Source: Bacillota bacterium
GTDB lineage: Bacteria > Bacillota > Clostridia > Christensenellales > UMGS416
Direction: 5' to 3'
Assembly (NCBI GenBank): GCA_023435705.1
Contig: JAEYRH010000008.1
Coordinates: forward strand, 62,001 to 126,000
Length of the DNA: 64,000 nt
Position 1 is the stretch's first letter, and the number at the start of each line of letters is the position of its first letter. Position numbers and translations under genes: made by a program. Positions 1 through 8,287 of the stretch are shown one piece after another. Under the pieces are notes generated by a model that did not search any database, was not told the origin of the DNA, and was given only the letters and a program-made list of their open reading frames with translations.

Positions 1-125
1 TTATATCAGCGATTGCAAATGCCTGCAATAGGGAATTTGACCATGGTTTCCGTTTTATTGATATTCATCTCTCATCCGCCATGGTTGTATCAAGCATCCT
101 TTCAAACAATCGATGCAGGGTCAAG

Positions 126-154
126 TTGACACGGGCTGTTTCCAGTGCTACACT
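126..154 (+). promoter_or_regulatory. sigma-A promoter of the XRE-def pair
   Basis: TTGACA at 126-131 and TACACT at 149-154 are separated by exactly 17 nt, a near-consensus housekeeping promoter. Transcription would start near 161, about 30 nt before the XRE gene. Seen in sequence; activity is inferred. Confidence 0.7.
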
Positions 155-159
155 CCAAT

Positions 160-175
160 GTAAGGTCGACTTTAC
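160..175. promoter_or_regulatory. candidate operator (16-bp dyad) at the transcription start
   Basis: GTAAGGTCGACTTTAC is palindromic at 14 of 16 positions (GTAA-x-GTCGAC-x-TTAC) and overlaps the expected +1 of the promoter at 126-154. Position and symmetry fit autorepression by the XRE protein encoded just downstream. The link to that regulator is inference. Confidence 0.5.
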
Positions 176-189
176 TTGGCGGGGCGAAA

Positions 190-456
190 ATGAAGAACAA
201 AGTGCGCGAGCTACGGGAAGCGTTGGGAATGACCCAGGAACAACTTGGCACGCTTGTGGGCACATCGCGGCAAGCGATCAACGCCATTGAAACGGAAAAA
301 TACGAGCCGTCCATCTGGCTTGCTTTCGACATAGCTCAGGTATTTCATGAACCAATCGAATTTGTGTTTTTGTTTGAGCAAAGCGAGAGAAAATCCCGCG
401 CAACAGTGAGCAGGAGGCGCGCCGCCCATGGCAATACGAGAGATCATCACATTTGA
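190..456 (+). CDS. XRE-family HTH transcriptional regulator
   Basis: An 88-residue Cro/CI-type repressor, essentially one helix-turn-helix domain. Residues about 3-60 carry the family pattern, with the recognition helix region SRQAINAIE followed by KYEPSI. The short MKNKVRELR start fits the usual length of small YgzD/YozG-like regulators; an upstream in-frame start at 145 would add an unlike N-terminus and would lie before the predicted +1. No sensor domain is visible, so it probably responds by simple promoter binding. Its last 29 nt overlap the def gene in another frame, so the two are likely translationally coupled. A palindrome at 160-175 could be its own operator. Confidence 0.85.
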   Translation: MKNKVRELREALGMTQEQLGTLVGTSRQAINAIETEKYEPSIWLAFDIAQVFHEPIEFVFLFEQSERKSRATVSRRRAAHGNTRDHHI

Positions 457-886
457 CGATGCTTTTTTGCGGAAAAGGTGCAAGCCGGTTGATACCGTGA
501 ACGGGCATGTCCGGCAGATCCTCAACGACATGGCGGAAACCATGTATCACACAGAAAACGGCGGCGGGTTGGCGGCATGCCAGATCGGCATATTGCGCCG
601 CCTGGTTGTGGTTGATATGGGCCAAGGGTTATTAAGGCTGGTGAACCCCAGAATCGTGAAAGCGGAGGGGGAACAAATTCGAATCGAAGGATGCCTGAGC
701 TATCCCGGCATATGGGGAAAGGTCAAAAGGCCGCAAACTGTCGTGGTGGAGTGCCTGAATGAGAACGGAGAAGCAGTTGTGATCGAAGCACATGACGAAC
801 TGTCGCAGTGCCTCTGCCATGAAATCGACCATCTGGATGGAGTTCTATATACGGACAAAATCATTGAGTATGTGAAGAATGAGTAA
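428..886 (+). CDS. def: peptide deformylase
   Basis: Metallo-hydrolase that removes the formyl group from the N-terminal methionine of nascent proteins. All three family motifs are present: GGGLAACQ (motif 1, about residues 39-46), EGCLSYP (motif 2, metal-ligand Cys, about 87-93) and HEIDHLDG (motif 3, two His ligands and catalytic Glu). At 152 residues it is the usual length of short bacterial deformylases. It starts inside the end of the XRE gene, an arrangement not typical for the housekeeping def-fmt locus; fmt is not next to it. It may therefore be a second, regulated deformylase. Family assignment is firm, the second-copy idea is inference. Confidence 0.93.
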   Translation: MAIREIITFDDAFLRKRCKPVDTVNGHVRQILNDMAETMYHTENGGGLAACQIGILRRLVVVDMGQGLLRLVNPRIVKAEGEQIRIEGCLSYPGIWGKVKRPQTVVVECLNENGEAVVIEAHDELSQCLCHEIDHLDGVLYTDKIIEYVKNE

Positions 887-980
887 CCGCACAAACACCT
901 TTTTTACAGTTTACTCCCCATCCGACTACACACAGAATGATGATCATTAACTTGTAGCGTTGACATGAGGAAGTGCTTAC

Positions 981-1009
981 TTGCCCTCAAGCTCTAATTG
1001 CCATATTAT
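981..1009 (+). promoter_or_regulatory. candidate promoter of the amino acid ABC operon
   Basis: TTGCCC (981-986), 17-nt spacer, TATTAT (1004-1009). The -35 side, TTGCCCTCAAGC followed shortly by AATTG, recurs almost unchanged before the gene at 22672. Confidence 0.45.
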
Positions 1010-1056
1010 ATCCATATACAAATGGGATGCCAATGAAGACATGGAGGAAACCACAA

Positions 1057-1869
1057 ATGAAAAAGATCATTGCATTGCTCACGGCGCTCACGCTGCTGGG
1101 CCTGATGGCCGCCGGCTGCTCCGCGAAAAAGGACAACACACTGAAGGTGGGCATGGAGCTGGCATATCCGCCCTTTGAGACCAAGGACGACCAGGGAAAC
1201 CCGACCGGAGTGAGCGTGGACTTTGCCAAAGCGCTGGGCGAATATCTGGGCAGGCCGGTGCAGATTAAAAACATCGCGTGGGATGGCCTGATCCCCTCAC
1301 TGCAAACCGGCAAGGTGGATCTGGTGATTTCCTCCATGACGATCCGCGAGGACCGCAAAAAGGAAATCGACTTTTCAAAGCCCTACGCCAAGGCACTGCT
1401 GGCGTTGCTGACCAACAAGAACTCCGGCATTGAGAAGGCAGAAGACCTGAATGCGGCGGGCAAGAAGATCGCTGTGAAAACCGGCACCACCGGCGCGTTT
1501 TACGCCCAGGACCATTTCCCCAACGCAGAACTCATCTCACTGGCCGATGGCAGCGCCTGTGTGACCGAGGTGGTGCAGGGCAAGGCCGACGCCTTCATCT
1601 ATGACCAGCTGACGATCTATCAGAACCAGAAGGCCAACCCTGACACCACGGCGGCGGTCTTCCTCCCCGGCCAGCAGGCGGAAACCTGGGGCGTGGGCGT
1701 GAAGAAGGGCAACACGGAGCTTTTGGAAAAGGTGAACGCTTTCATTGACAAGTTTTATACCGAAAACGGCTTCGGGCCCATCACCGAGAAATACCTTTCG
1801 GAAGAGAAAAAGGCCTTTGACAGCTTCGGTTTCCCTTGGTTCTTTGACGGTGTGAACGAGGAGAAATGA
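1057..1869 (+). CDS. polar amino acid ABC transporter, substrate-binding lipoprotein
   Basis: A 270-residue periplasmic-binding-protein family 3 receptor. A signal peptide with lipobox LMAAGC is followed by the SBP_bac_3 domain (GMELAYPPFETKD, then WDGLIPSLQTGKVDLVISSMTI, typical of HisJ/GlnH/FliY-type receptors). It would be lipid-anchored outside the membrane and deliver an amino acid to the permease encoded next. The start at 1057 is chosen because GGAGG sits at 1043-1047 and the lipoprotein signal begins there; an upstream start would add 28 residues before the signal. Its stop overlaps the permease start (ATGA). The exact amino acid cannot be read from the sequence. Confidence 0.93.
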   Translation: MKKIIALLTALTLLGLMAAGCSAKKDNTLKVGMELAYPPFETKDDQGNPTGVSVDFAKALGEYLGRPVQIKNIAWDGLIPSLQTGKVDLVISSMTIREDRKKEIDFSKPYAKALLALLTNKNSGIEKAEDLNAAGKKIAVKTGTTGAFYAQDHFPNAELISLADGSACVTEVVQGKADAFIYDQLTIYQNQKANPDTTAAVFLPGQQAETWGVGVKKGNTELLEKVNAFIDKFYTENGFGPITEKYLSEEKKAFDSFGFPWFFDGVNEEK

Positions 1870-2651
1870 AACAGAGTTCGTTGTTTTTCCGGCAAGAGGG
1901 CCAGAGAGCCACGCCGGCCCAGGTTGCGCTGAGCTCTGCTCTGGCGCTGCTTGCGCTGGGCGCATTTTTGTGGGTTTCGGCAGCAAGGGCCGGGGTAACG
2001 CTGGATTGGTCAGTGCTTGCCCGGTACCGCGTGCGCATCGGCATGGGCTTTCTTTGGACGGTAGGCCTGAGCCTGGCAAGCCTGGTGCTGAGCCTGCTCA
2101 TCGGCTTTCTGGCGGCGCTGGGCAGCCGGAGCCGTTTCCTGCCGGTTTCCTATCTGTGCAAAATCTATGTGCAGTTCATCCGGGGCACGCCGCTCATCAT
2201 GCAGATCTTCTTGTTCTACTACATCGTGGGCACAGCCTGGGGCGTGGAAAACCGCTTTTGGGCAGGTGTCATCATCCTGTCGCTGTTCGAGGGGGCTTAT
2301 ATCTCCGAAATCATCCGGGGCGGGCTTCAATCCATCGACGGAACCCAGCTGGAAGCGGCCGCGGCGGTGGGCCTGGACCGGGGCCAGACGATGCGGCTGG
2401 TCATCCTGCCTCAGCTCACCACACGCACACTACCTGCGCTTGCCGGGCAGTTTGCTTCGATCATCAAGGATTCGTCGCTGCTCTCCATCATCGCCGTAAC
2501 AGAGCTCACCAAGGCCATGCAGGAGATCAGCGCCTCCACCTTTGCACTATTTGTGTGCTATCTGGCGCTGGGCCTCTTGTACCTGTGCCTGACGCTGCCG
2601 CTTTCGCTTTTGACCCAGCGGCTGGAACGGAGGTTCCGGTATGAAACTTGA
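1866..2651 (+). CDS. amino acid ABC transporter permease
   Basis: A 261-residue HisM/GlnP-type inner-membrane subunit with about five to six hydrophobic segments. The characteristic cytoplasmic loop is visible: EAYISEIIRGG-like GAYISEIIRGGLQSID, then Q.EAA.A.GL (QLEAAAAVGLDRGQ), which contacts the ATPase. An extended N-terminus of about 50 residues precedes the conserved part. It overlaps the binding-protein gene by 4 nt and the ATPase gene by 11 nt, so the three are translationally coupled. Confidence 0.93.
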   Translation: MKQSSLFFRQEGQRATPAQVALSSALALLALGAFLWVSAARAGVTLDWSVLARYRVRIGMGFLWTVGLSLASLVLSLLIGFLAALGSRSRFLPVSYLCKIYVQFIRGTPLIMQIFLFYYIVGTAWGVENRFWAGVIILSLFEGAYISEIIRGGLQSIDGTQLEAAAAVGLDRGQTMRLVILPQLTTRTLPALAGQFASIIKDSSLLSIIAVTELTKAMQEISASTFALFVCYLALGLLYLCLTLPLSLLTQRLERRFRYET

Positions 2652-3378
2652 GATCCAGGGCCTGAGCAAGAGCTTTATCGGCAGCGCCGAAATCCTGCGC
2701 GGCATCGACTATGCGGCAGACATCACCACGCTGGCCATCATCGGCCCCTCCGGCGGGGGCAAGTCCACGCTGCTCCGGCTGCTGGGCGGGCTCATTGCGC
2801 CCACAGAGGGCACGATCGCCCTGGACGGCGAGCCGATCGACTACTCCTATGCAGGGCTGCTCCGGCACCGCAGGAGCATTGGGTTTGTGTTCCAGTCCAA
2901 AGGGCTGTTTCACCACCTGACCGGCCTGCAAAACATCACAATGCCCTTGATGCAAGTGCACGGCATGAACCGCGTGGATGCAGAACAGGCTGCTGAGCGG
3001 CTGCTGTCACGCTTTGGGCTGCTGGAAGACGGCCACAAGCGCCCCCACGAGCTTTCCGGCGGGCAGCAGCAGCGCATCGCCATCGCGCGAGCCGTTGCCC
3101 CCCGCCCCAAGCTTTTGCTGCTGGACGAACCCACCAGCGCTCTGGACCCGGAGCTTACCACCGAGGTGCTGGACATGGTGAATGAGCTCAAGGGCGACCG
3201 CCTGAACATCGTGGTGGTAACCCACGAAATGGGCTTTGCCCGCAACGCCTGCGATCAGGCAATGTTTCTGCATGGCGGCAGGCTGCTGGAGCAGGGAGAT
3301 GCCACGGAGATGTTCAAAAGCCCGCAGACGGCGGAGCTCCGGGCATTCCTGGCCAAGGTGCTGGAGTGGAATGTGTGA
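2641..3378 (+). CDS. amino acid ABC transporter ATP-binding protein
   Basis: A 245-residue GlnQ/HisP-type ATPase. Walker A GPSGGGKS (about residues 36-43), Q-loop region FQSKGLF, signature LSGGQQQR, Walker B LLLLDEPTSALDPE and the switch His in VTHEMGFA are all intact. It energises uptake through the permease at 1866-2651. One small oddity is the short D-loop/Q-loop stretch around the pseudo-Q-loop, but no catalytic residue is missing. The GNAT gene begins 50 nt downstream. Confidence 0.95.
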   Translation: MKLEIQGLSKSFIGSAEILRGIDYAADITTLAIIGPSGGGKSTLLRLLGGLIAPTEGTIALDGEPIDYSYAGLLRHRRSIGFVFQSKGLFHHLTGLQNITMPLMQVHGMNRVDAEQAAERLLSRFGLLEDGHKRPHELSGGQQQRIAIARAVAPRPKLLLLDEPTSALDPELTTEVLDMVNELKGDRLNIVVVTHEMGFARNACDQAMFLHGGRLLEQGDATEMFKSPQTAELRAFLAKVLEWNV

Positions 3379-3427
3379 CGGCCCTGTGCTACAATATCGG
3401 CAATTGCACATAGAGGTTTCAAGCGAT

Positions 3428-3844
3428 ATGCAAATAGAACTCGTAACCAAGCTGCCCACCGCAGAACAATACCTGGAGCTGCGCGAGTTGGTGGGCTGGC
3501 GGGGCCGGGAAGTGGCCGACGCCAAAGAGGGCCTGGCCGGCTCGCTGCACAGCGTGTGCGCAATGCAAGGCGATGTGATCATGGGCATGGCCCGCGTGGT
3601 GGGAGATGGACGCTCGGTGTTTTATGTCCAGGATGTGATCGTGCGCCCAGGCTTTCAGGGTCTGGGCATTGGCCGGGCTGTGATGGAAAAGATCATGCAA
3701 TACATTGCCGCCCACGCCTGCAAGGGCGCTGTGGTGGGCCTGATGGCGGCGGTGGGCAAGGAGCCCTTTTATGAGAGATTTGGTTTCCACACCCGGCCCA
3801 ACGAGCGAGAAGGCGCGGGGATGCTGCAGTTTTGGGGCACATGA
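3428..3844 (+). CDS. GNAT family N-acetyltransferase
   Basis: A 138-residue acetyl-CoA-dependent acetyltransferase. The acetyl-CoA binding motif is clear: VQDVIVRPGFQGLGIGRAV (QGLGIG, about residues 72-90), followed by the C-terminal FYERFGF strand-helix. The start is set at 3428 because AGAGG lies at 3412-3416 and this gives the usual GNAT length; a longer frame back into the ATPase gene lacks any domain. It ends overlapping a possible ATG of the metallophosphoesterase gene and probably belongs to the same transcript as the transporter. Substrate unknown. Confidence 0.88.
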   Translation: MQIELVTKLPTAEQYLELRELVGWRGREVADAKEGLAGSLHSVCAMQGDVIMGMARVVGDGRSVFYVQDVIVRPGFQGLGIGRAVMEKIMQYIAAHACKGAVVGLMAAVGKEPFYERFGFHTRPNEREGAGMLQFWGT

Positions 3845-3864
3845 CGGAAAGGCGCGGTGAACAC

Positions 3865-5001
3865 ATGATGGAATTTCGCAAGCACCCCTATCTCCAGATG
3901 CCCTCGACAGACGGAATCACAGTGATGTGGGAAACCGACGAGGCCGGATCCTCCTCCGTGGAAGTGCGCCGGTCTGTCCGAAAGCACACAGAGTGCGTGC
4001 CCGGAGAGCCGGCAGGCATGTTTGAGGGGCAACCGGGCAAAATGCACCGGGTGCGCGTCAGAGGCCTGGCACCAGGCGCCGATTACCATTACCGTGTAAC
4101 GTCCCGGTCTGAATCCGGCGCCGTGCAGAGTGACTGGAACCAGTTCCGCACCCAAGGCGCGGCGGGCACACCGTTCAGCTTTTGTGTCACCAGCGAAACC
4201 GGCGGCTATGGAGGGTTCCACGACCATCATTTTGCCGATGCCACATTTGCAGCGATCCAGGCGCACCGCCCGGATTTCCTGCTGTTTGCGGGCGACATGG
4301 CCTCCAACGGCAGGGATTGGGAAGACTGGAACAAATATTTGTTCACACCGGGCGCTTCGGTGCTGGGCAACACGCCTTTCTATCTGAGCCCCGGCAACCA
4401 TGAGGAGAACACGCCGCTGCTGGCGGAGCTGTTTGACTTCCCGCAGCCGTGCAACTATTACAGCTTTGATTATCACAGCGCCCACTTCACCGTGCTGGAC
4501 AGCACAACGTTGTTTCGGTATGAGGAGCAGCCCGATGGCTCATGGGATGCCATGCCGACCGAGGAGCTCAGCGAAGACTCCGCACAGATGAGGTTCCTGC
4601 GAAATGACCTGGAACAAAACGCAGGGGCTGCGTGGAAAATTGTGCTGTTCCATTACCCGCCTTTCGTGTCCGGCATCTATGAGGTCACAGGCATGCGGCG
4701 GCTATGCCCCCTGTTTGAGCAATACGGCGTGGACATCGTGTTCAACTCCCACACCATCGTGTATGAACGTAGCCACCCGATCAAGCAGGATCAGGTGGAC
4801 TATGACGGCGGCGTCACCTACGTGGTTGCCGGAGGGGCTGGCGCAATGCCGGACTGGTTTTTGCATAAGAAGCAATGGCACACGGCAGAATCTGCCGCAC
4901 GGCCCCATGTGGTGCAGGTGTCCGTCACCGGCAAGCAATTGGACTTGAAAGCTTGCGATCTGCGCGGATGTATGTTTGATCGGTTTGTGATCAAAAAATA
5001 G
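3865..5001 (+). CDS. purple acid phosphatase-like metallophosphoesterase with altered metal site
   Basis: About 378 residues: an N-terminal fibronectin III-like domain (FRKHPYLQMPSTDGITVMW, about residues 3-95) followed by a calcineurin-like phosphoesterase domain. GDMASNG, GNHE and LFHYPPF are recognisable. Two usual metal-ligand motifs differ: the first Asp-containing motif reads TSETGG, and the usual GHxHxYER reads NSHTIVYER, so the second His is Ile. No signal peptide is visible. Starts at 3841 (ATGA overlap with the GNAT gene) or 3865 (GGAAAGG upstream, family-like N-terminus) are both possible. Activity is uncertain because of the changed ligands. Confidence 0.8.
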   Translation: MMEFRKHPYLQMPSTDGITVMWETDEAGSSSVEVRRSVRKHTECVPGEPAGMFEGQPGKMHRVRVRGLAPGADYHYRVTSRSESGAVQSDWNQFRTQGAAGTPFSFCVTSETGGYGGFHDHHFADATFAAIQAHRPDFLLFAGDMASNGRDWEDWNKYLFTPGASVLGNTPFYLSPGNHEENTPLLAELFDFPQPCNYYSFDYHSAHFTVLDSTTLFRYEEQPDGSWDAMPTEELSEDSAQMRFLRNDLEQNAGAAWKIVLFHYPPFVSGIYEVTGMRRLCPLFEQYGVDIVFNSHTIVYERSHPIKQDQVDYDGGVTYVVAGGAGAMPDWFLHKKQWHTAESAARPHVVQVSVTGKQLDLKACDLRGCMFDRFVIKK

Positions 5002-5029
5002 CACAAGGTACCATGGGGGTGTTATTAAA

Positions 5030-5623
5030 ATGACCAAGATCGACCGGGCACTGGGGAGCGTGTTTTTCGGATTCATCCTGTTCATCAGCTGCTTCTGCAC
5101 GGGCTGGTGGACAGGCCTGGCTTTGGGTGGTGCGGAGATTGGCTGCGCCGTGGGAGCCATTGCCGGTATCGTTGTTGATATCCTTTTCCTCAAACGCATT
5201 GTGAGCCGCATGTTCACGCTGAGGCCGCTGGTATTGATCTCGGTGTTTGGCTTGTATTCGGTGGGCATCTTCGGGTTTTTCATGGGCGTGCCGGTGTTCA
5301 ACGCGATAATGGGTGTGTTCGCCGGGTGGTATGTGGGCCGCAGAGCAAAGCTACTTTCCGCCGGGCGGGATGAAATGAAAAAGCCGCTCAACCGGGCGGT
5401 GGTGCTTTCCACAGCGGTGCTGGCGGCCTTTTGCGTGGCGGCGGCCTGGCTGGCCCTCCGTGACAGCACCACGGCGGCCAACCTGGAGGGCATGCTCGGC
5501 CTGGGCTTCCATTTGACGCAGGGCATGATCTGGGGCATTGTTCTGGTTGGCGGGGCATTGCTGCTGGCAGCGCAGGCGCTGGCGGCAAAGATTGCGGCAA
5601 GAGTGGCCTACAGGTTAGGATAA
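5030..5623 (+). CDS. hypothetical multi-pass membrane protein
   Basis: A 197-residue integral membrane protein with about six hydrophobic segments (roughly residues 8-27, 35-52, 63-80, 82-100, 125-145, 168-192) and short basic loops such as GRRAKLL. A GGGGGT ribosome site lies upstream. No domain was recognised. It follows the metallophosphoesterase by 28 nt and may share its transcript; it converges with the P-loop gene on the other strand with only 5 nt between stops. Confidence 0.7.
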   Translation: MTKIDRALGSVFFGFILFISCFCTGWWTGLALGGAEIGCAVGAIAGIVVDILFLKRIVSRMFTLRPLVLISVFGLYSVGIFGFFMGVPVFNAIMGVFAGWYVGRRAKLLSAGRDEMKKPLNRAVVLSTAVLAAFCVAAAWLALRDSTTAANLEGMLGLGFHLTQGMIWGIVLVGGALLLAAQALAAKIAARVAYRLG

Positions 5624-5628
5624 CCGGA

Positions 5629-6174
5629 TTAGCGAAGCATTGCCGATTGAATCAAGAGTAAACTCTCCTCCACCGGCGCGGAGCCATCCACCCGCACAAC
5701 CGGGCACGCAAGACCCTTGAGCCATTGCTCATGCCGCGCGAGGCTGCGCTGGTCCATCCCGGCGGTATCATATCTGGCAGCCCAGGCGAGGAAGGCCTCG
5801 TGCTCCTCATACATGTCGCCGCCAGGCAATATCCTCGTGCCCAGCTTGTTAAGCTCCCTTTCCCTGAGCCTGGCCAGGCGGGTTTCGGAGTCTGTTTTCA
5901 CAAACACAACCGATGTGAACAACGGAATCAACTCATCACCCCAGCCACACAGCGAGCCGGTGAGCACGCAATCGCCCTGATTGGCGATCGCCGCCCGCAG
6001 CATTGCAATCCGCTCGGGGATCGCCCGCTTTGCAGAGTATGGCGGATCGGTGGGCAACCAATAGTAGTCATCGGTGTCCAGATGGGCAAAGCCCCATTTG
6101 CTAGCAATGGCACCACCCAGTGTGGTCGTGCCGGAACCGGACGCGCCGAAAATATGGATGACCTGATGTTCCAT
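5629..6174 (-). CDS. P-loop NTPase, adenylate-kinase-like small kinase
   Basis: A 181-residue cytoplasmic nucleotide-binding protein. The P-loop GASGSGTTT is at about residues 9-17, with a following HLDTDDYYW that resembles the substrate-binding Asp region of nucleoside/shikimate-type kinases, and an Arg-rich lid (RLARLRERELNKLG). Similar proteins are annotated as AAA-family ATPase or adenylate kinase-like. The start at 6174 has GGAGGG just upstream, and the P-loop then falls at the normal place near the N-terminus. Substrate unknown. Confidence 0.75.
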   Translation of the reverse strand: MEHQVIHIFGASGSGTTTLGGAIASKWGFAHLDTDDYYWLPTDPPYSAKRAIPERIAMLRAAIANQGDCVLTGSLCGWGDELIPLFTSVVFVKTDSETRLARLRERELNKLGTRILPGGDMYEEHEAFLAWAARYDTAGMDQRSLARHEQWLKGLACPVVRVDGSAPVEESLLLIQSAMLR

Positions 6175-6268
6175 ATACCCTCCAAACACACAGCCGGGCT
6201 GCAAATGCTGCCCGGCTGCCATGCACAGTATCCTTGTTGTTTGCCGGATGCGGCAAATGGCGTGAAGG

Positions 6269-6394
6269 CTATTTCTCCTTCTTCGCCTTCTTGATCACTT
6301 CCGGCTGGGGCACCGGCGGCTTGAGCACAGTGGAAACAGCCGTCGCACCGCCTTTTGGTTTCTTCTTTTCCTTTTTAATATCCCGGTTTGCCAT
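6269..6394 (-). CDS. 41-residue lysine-rich small protein
   Basis: A short open frame with a strong GGAGGAGG ribosome site about 8 nt before ATG. The product begins MANRDIKKEKKKPKGG and ends VIKKAKKEK; about a third of the residues are Lys, with a Pro-rich middle (KPPVPQPEV). It is soluble-looking, very basic (pI high) and without Cys. Small MANRD-type Lys-rich proteins occur in Clostridia, but no function is known to me. It stands alone between the P-loop gene and hprK, with an AT-rich TATAAA upstream. The ribosome site and codon pattern support a real gene. Confidence 0.7.
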   Translation of the reverse strand: MANRDIKKEKKKPKGGATAVSTVLKPPVPQPEVIKKAKKEK

Positions 6395-6495
6395 AGGATC
6401 GCCTCCTCCATAGGGTCTAGCTGGATGCCTCATATTTTATATAGGGCAAAGGCAATAATCAAGACACACTTTCGCAATTTGCCGGCATCAGGCTC

Positions 6496-7422
6496 TCAGT
6501 TATCGTCCGAGCCATTGATGGTGCTGCTGATGGAGGTGGTAAGCTCTTCAGCGGCACTGTAACCCAGCAGCCGCAGGCGGCGGTTGCGGGCCGCCACTTC
6601 AATGACGATGGCGATGTTGCGGCCCGGCACCACCGGCACTGTGAGCAACGGCAACGTTACACCAAGCACCTCGGTGCTACTCTCCTCCAACCCCAAACGC
6701 TCATACTGCTTTGCAGGATCCCACGGTTCCAGGCGGCAGATCATCTCAATATCCTTGCGGAGCAACACTGCGCCTATGCCGTAGAGCTGGCGGATGTTGA
6801 TGATACCGATCCCGCGGATCTCCATAAAGTGGCGGATGTTTTCAGGCGAAGTGCCGGAGAGCGTGTCGTCCACCTTTCGCACCTCCACCAGATCGTCGGC
6901 GACAAGACGGTGGCCTCGCCGCAGCAACTCCAGCGCCGTCTCGCTTTTTCCGATTCCAGAATCGCCGATGATCAGCACGCCGACACCATACACATCCACC
7001 AGCACGCCGTGCAATGACTCACGGGGCGCAAGCTCCCGGTTGAGGTAGGTTGTGGCCTGGTGGATAAACTGATTGGTTTGCACCTGTGTGCGAAATAAGG
7101 GCCTTCTATATTTCACGGCAAGCTGCTTCAAGCCCACAGGCAGATCCATGCCCCTGCACACCACCACACAGGGCAGCGGGGTGGCCATCAGCGCATCCAT
7201 CGCGTGGTAGCGGCAATCCTCGTCCAGCGCAGTCATCAGATAGGTGAGCTCGTGTTTGCCCAGGATCTGCATGCGGTCACTGGCAAAGTAGTCAAAGAAA
7301 CCAGCAAGTGCAAGGCCCGGGCGGTTGAGCTCCGGCGTGGTGAACTCGATCTCGCGGCTTTCACCGGCATAGATTGTTTCCAGTTTCAACGCCTGCGTCA
7401 GTTGTTTGACAGGGATTTTCAT
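6496..7422 (-). CDS. hprK: HPr kinase/phosphorylase
   Basis: A 308-residue bifunctional enzyme that phosphorylates HPr on Ser-46 and removes that phosphate, setting carbon catabolite control in Gram-positive bacteria. An N-terminal HprK domain (to about residue 130) precedes the catalytic domain with P-loop GDSGIGKSE (about 151-159), LVADD, and the family signature MEIRGIGIINIRQLYG. The start at 7422 has GGAG 8 nt upstream; ATG at 7428 and GTG at 7431 are alternatives. It is coupled to the HAD gene, whose stop overlaps this start region. No ptsH is nearby. Its presence makes CcpA-type sites elsewhere in the window plausible. Confidence 0.95.
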   Translation of the reverse strand: MKIPVKQLTQALKLETIYAGESREIEFTTPELNRPGLALAGFFDYFASDRMQILGKHELTYLMTALDEDCRYHAMDALMATPLPCVVVCRGMDLPVGLKQLAVKYRRPLFRTQVQTNQFIHQATTYLNRELAPRESLHGVLVDVYGVGVLIIGDSGIGKSETALELLRRGHRLVADDLVEVRKVDDTLSGTSPENIRHFMEIRGIGIINIRQLYGIGAVLLRKDIEMICRLEPWDPAKQYERLGLEESSTEVLGVTLPLLTVPVVPGRNIAIVIEVAARNRRLRLLGYSAAEELTTSISSTINGSDDN

Positions 7423-7427
7423 ATTCA

Positions 7428-8231
7428 TCACTCCGCCAATGCGTATTGCTCGATGGCCAACGCCACGCCGTCATCCTCATTGGAGGCGGTCACAGCGCCG
7501 GCACGGGCTTTCACGTCTTCGTTGCCGTTTGCCACCGCCAAGCCCAACCCGGCCCAGCGGAGCATCGAAAGATCGTTCATCGCGTCACCGCAGGCCATCA
7601 CCTCATGGGGCATCAGGCCCAGCTGCGCGGCGATTGTGGCCACGGCAGCCCCCTTGTGGGCGTCCTGGTGGGAAAACTCCAGATAATTGCTTCTGGAGAT
7701 CGTCACAGTGAGGCTGCCGCCGAAACGCTCCGCGGCTTTGACATATACCTGCCGGATCACCTTCGGGTCCGCAATGGAAAGCAGCTTGATGGGCTCGAAA
7801 TCCAGTGCCTCGCTGGGCTTTCTGCCCAATGCCCTGCCCCTCACACCGGAAAGGCGATGATATAGCGCGGTTTGCTCGCATTCCTTCTCAAAAAAGTAGT
7901 CTTCCGTGGAATAATACTGCGCATACAGCCCTTCGGCTTCAAGAAATCGCAGCACTTCCAACGCCCGCTCGAGAGGTATGGTTGTCTCACGGATGGAGCG
8001 CCCTGTCTCAATGTCGGCGATCTGAGCGCCCTGGCAGCAGATGATGGGGCCGGTAAGGCCCAGCTCCCTTGCGAAGGGCAGCGCCGATGGAAACATGCGG
8101 CCGGTCGCAATCATGAACCGGATGCCTTTGTCCTGCGCCCGCGCGACGGCCTGCCGGGTGTGGTTGGAAATACTCTGGTCGTCGTGCAGCAACGTGTCAT
8201 CCAGGTCGGAAACAATCAGCTTGTATTTCAA
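7428..8231 (-). CDS. Cof-type HAD-IIB family hydrolase
   Basis: A 267-residue sugar-phosphate or nucleotide phosphatase of the HAD IIB class. Motif I DLDDTLL (nucleophile Asp), motif II Ser/Thr in IATGR, cap domain, and motif III/IV GDAMNDLSML near the C-terminus are present. A TTG at 8231 (giving KYKLIVSDLDD) is the likely start, preceded by AGGCAGG; longer starts reach into a repeat region. It forms an overlapping pair with hprK. Substrate not readable. Confidence 0.88.
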   Translation of the reverse strand: MKYKLIVSDLDDTLLHDDQSISNHTRQAVARAQDKGIRFMIATGRMFPSALPFARELGLTGPIICCQGAQIADIETGRSIRETTIPLERALEVLRFLEAEGLYAQYYSTEDYFFEKECEQTALYHRLSGVRGRALGRKPSEALDFEPIKLLSIADPKVIRQVYVKAAERFGGSLTVTISRSNYLEFSHQDAHKGAAVATIAAQLGLMPHEVMACGDAMNDLSMLRWAGLGLAVANGNEDVKARAGAVTASNEDDGVALAIEQYALAE

Positions 8232-8287
8232 GAATGCCTGCCTTATGTGGTTGATCAATCTGATTATACGGGATATGGGGGATAAAT

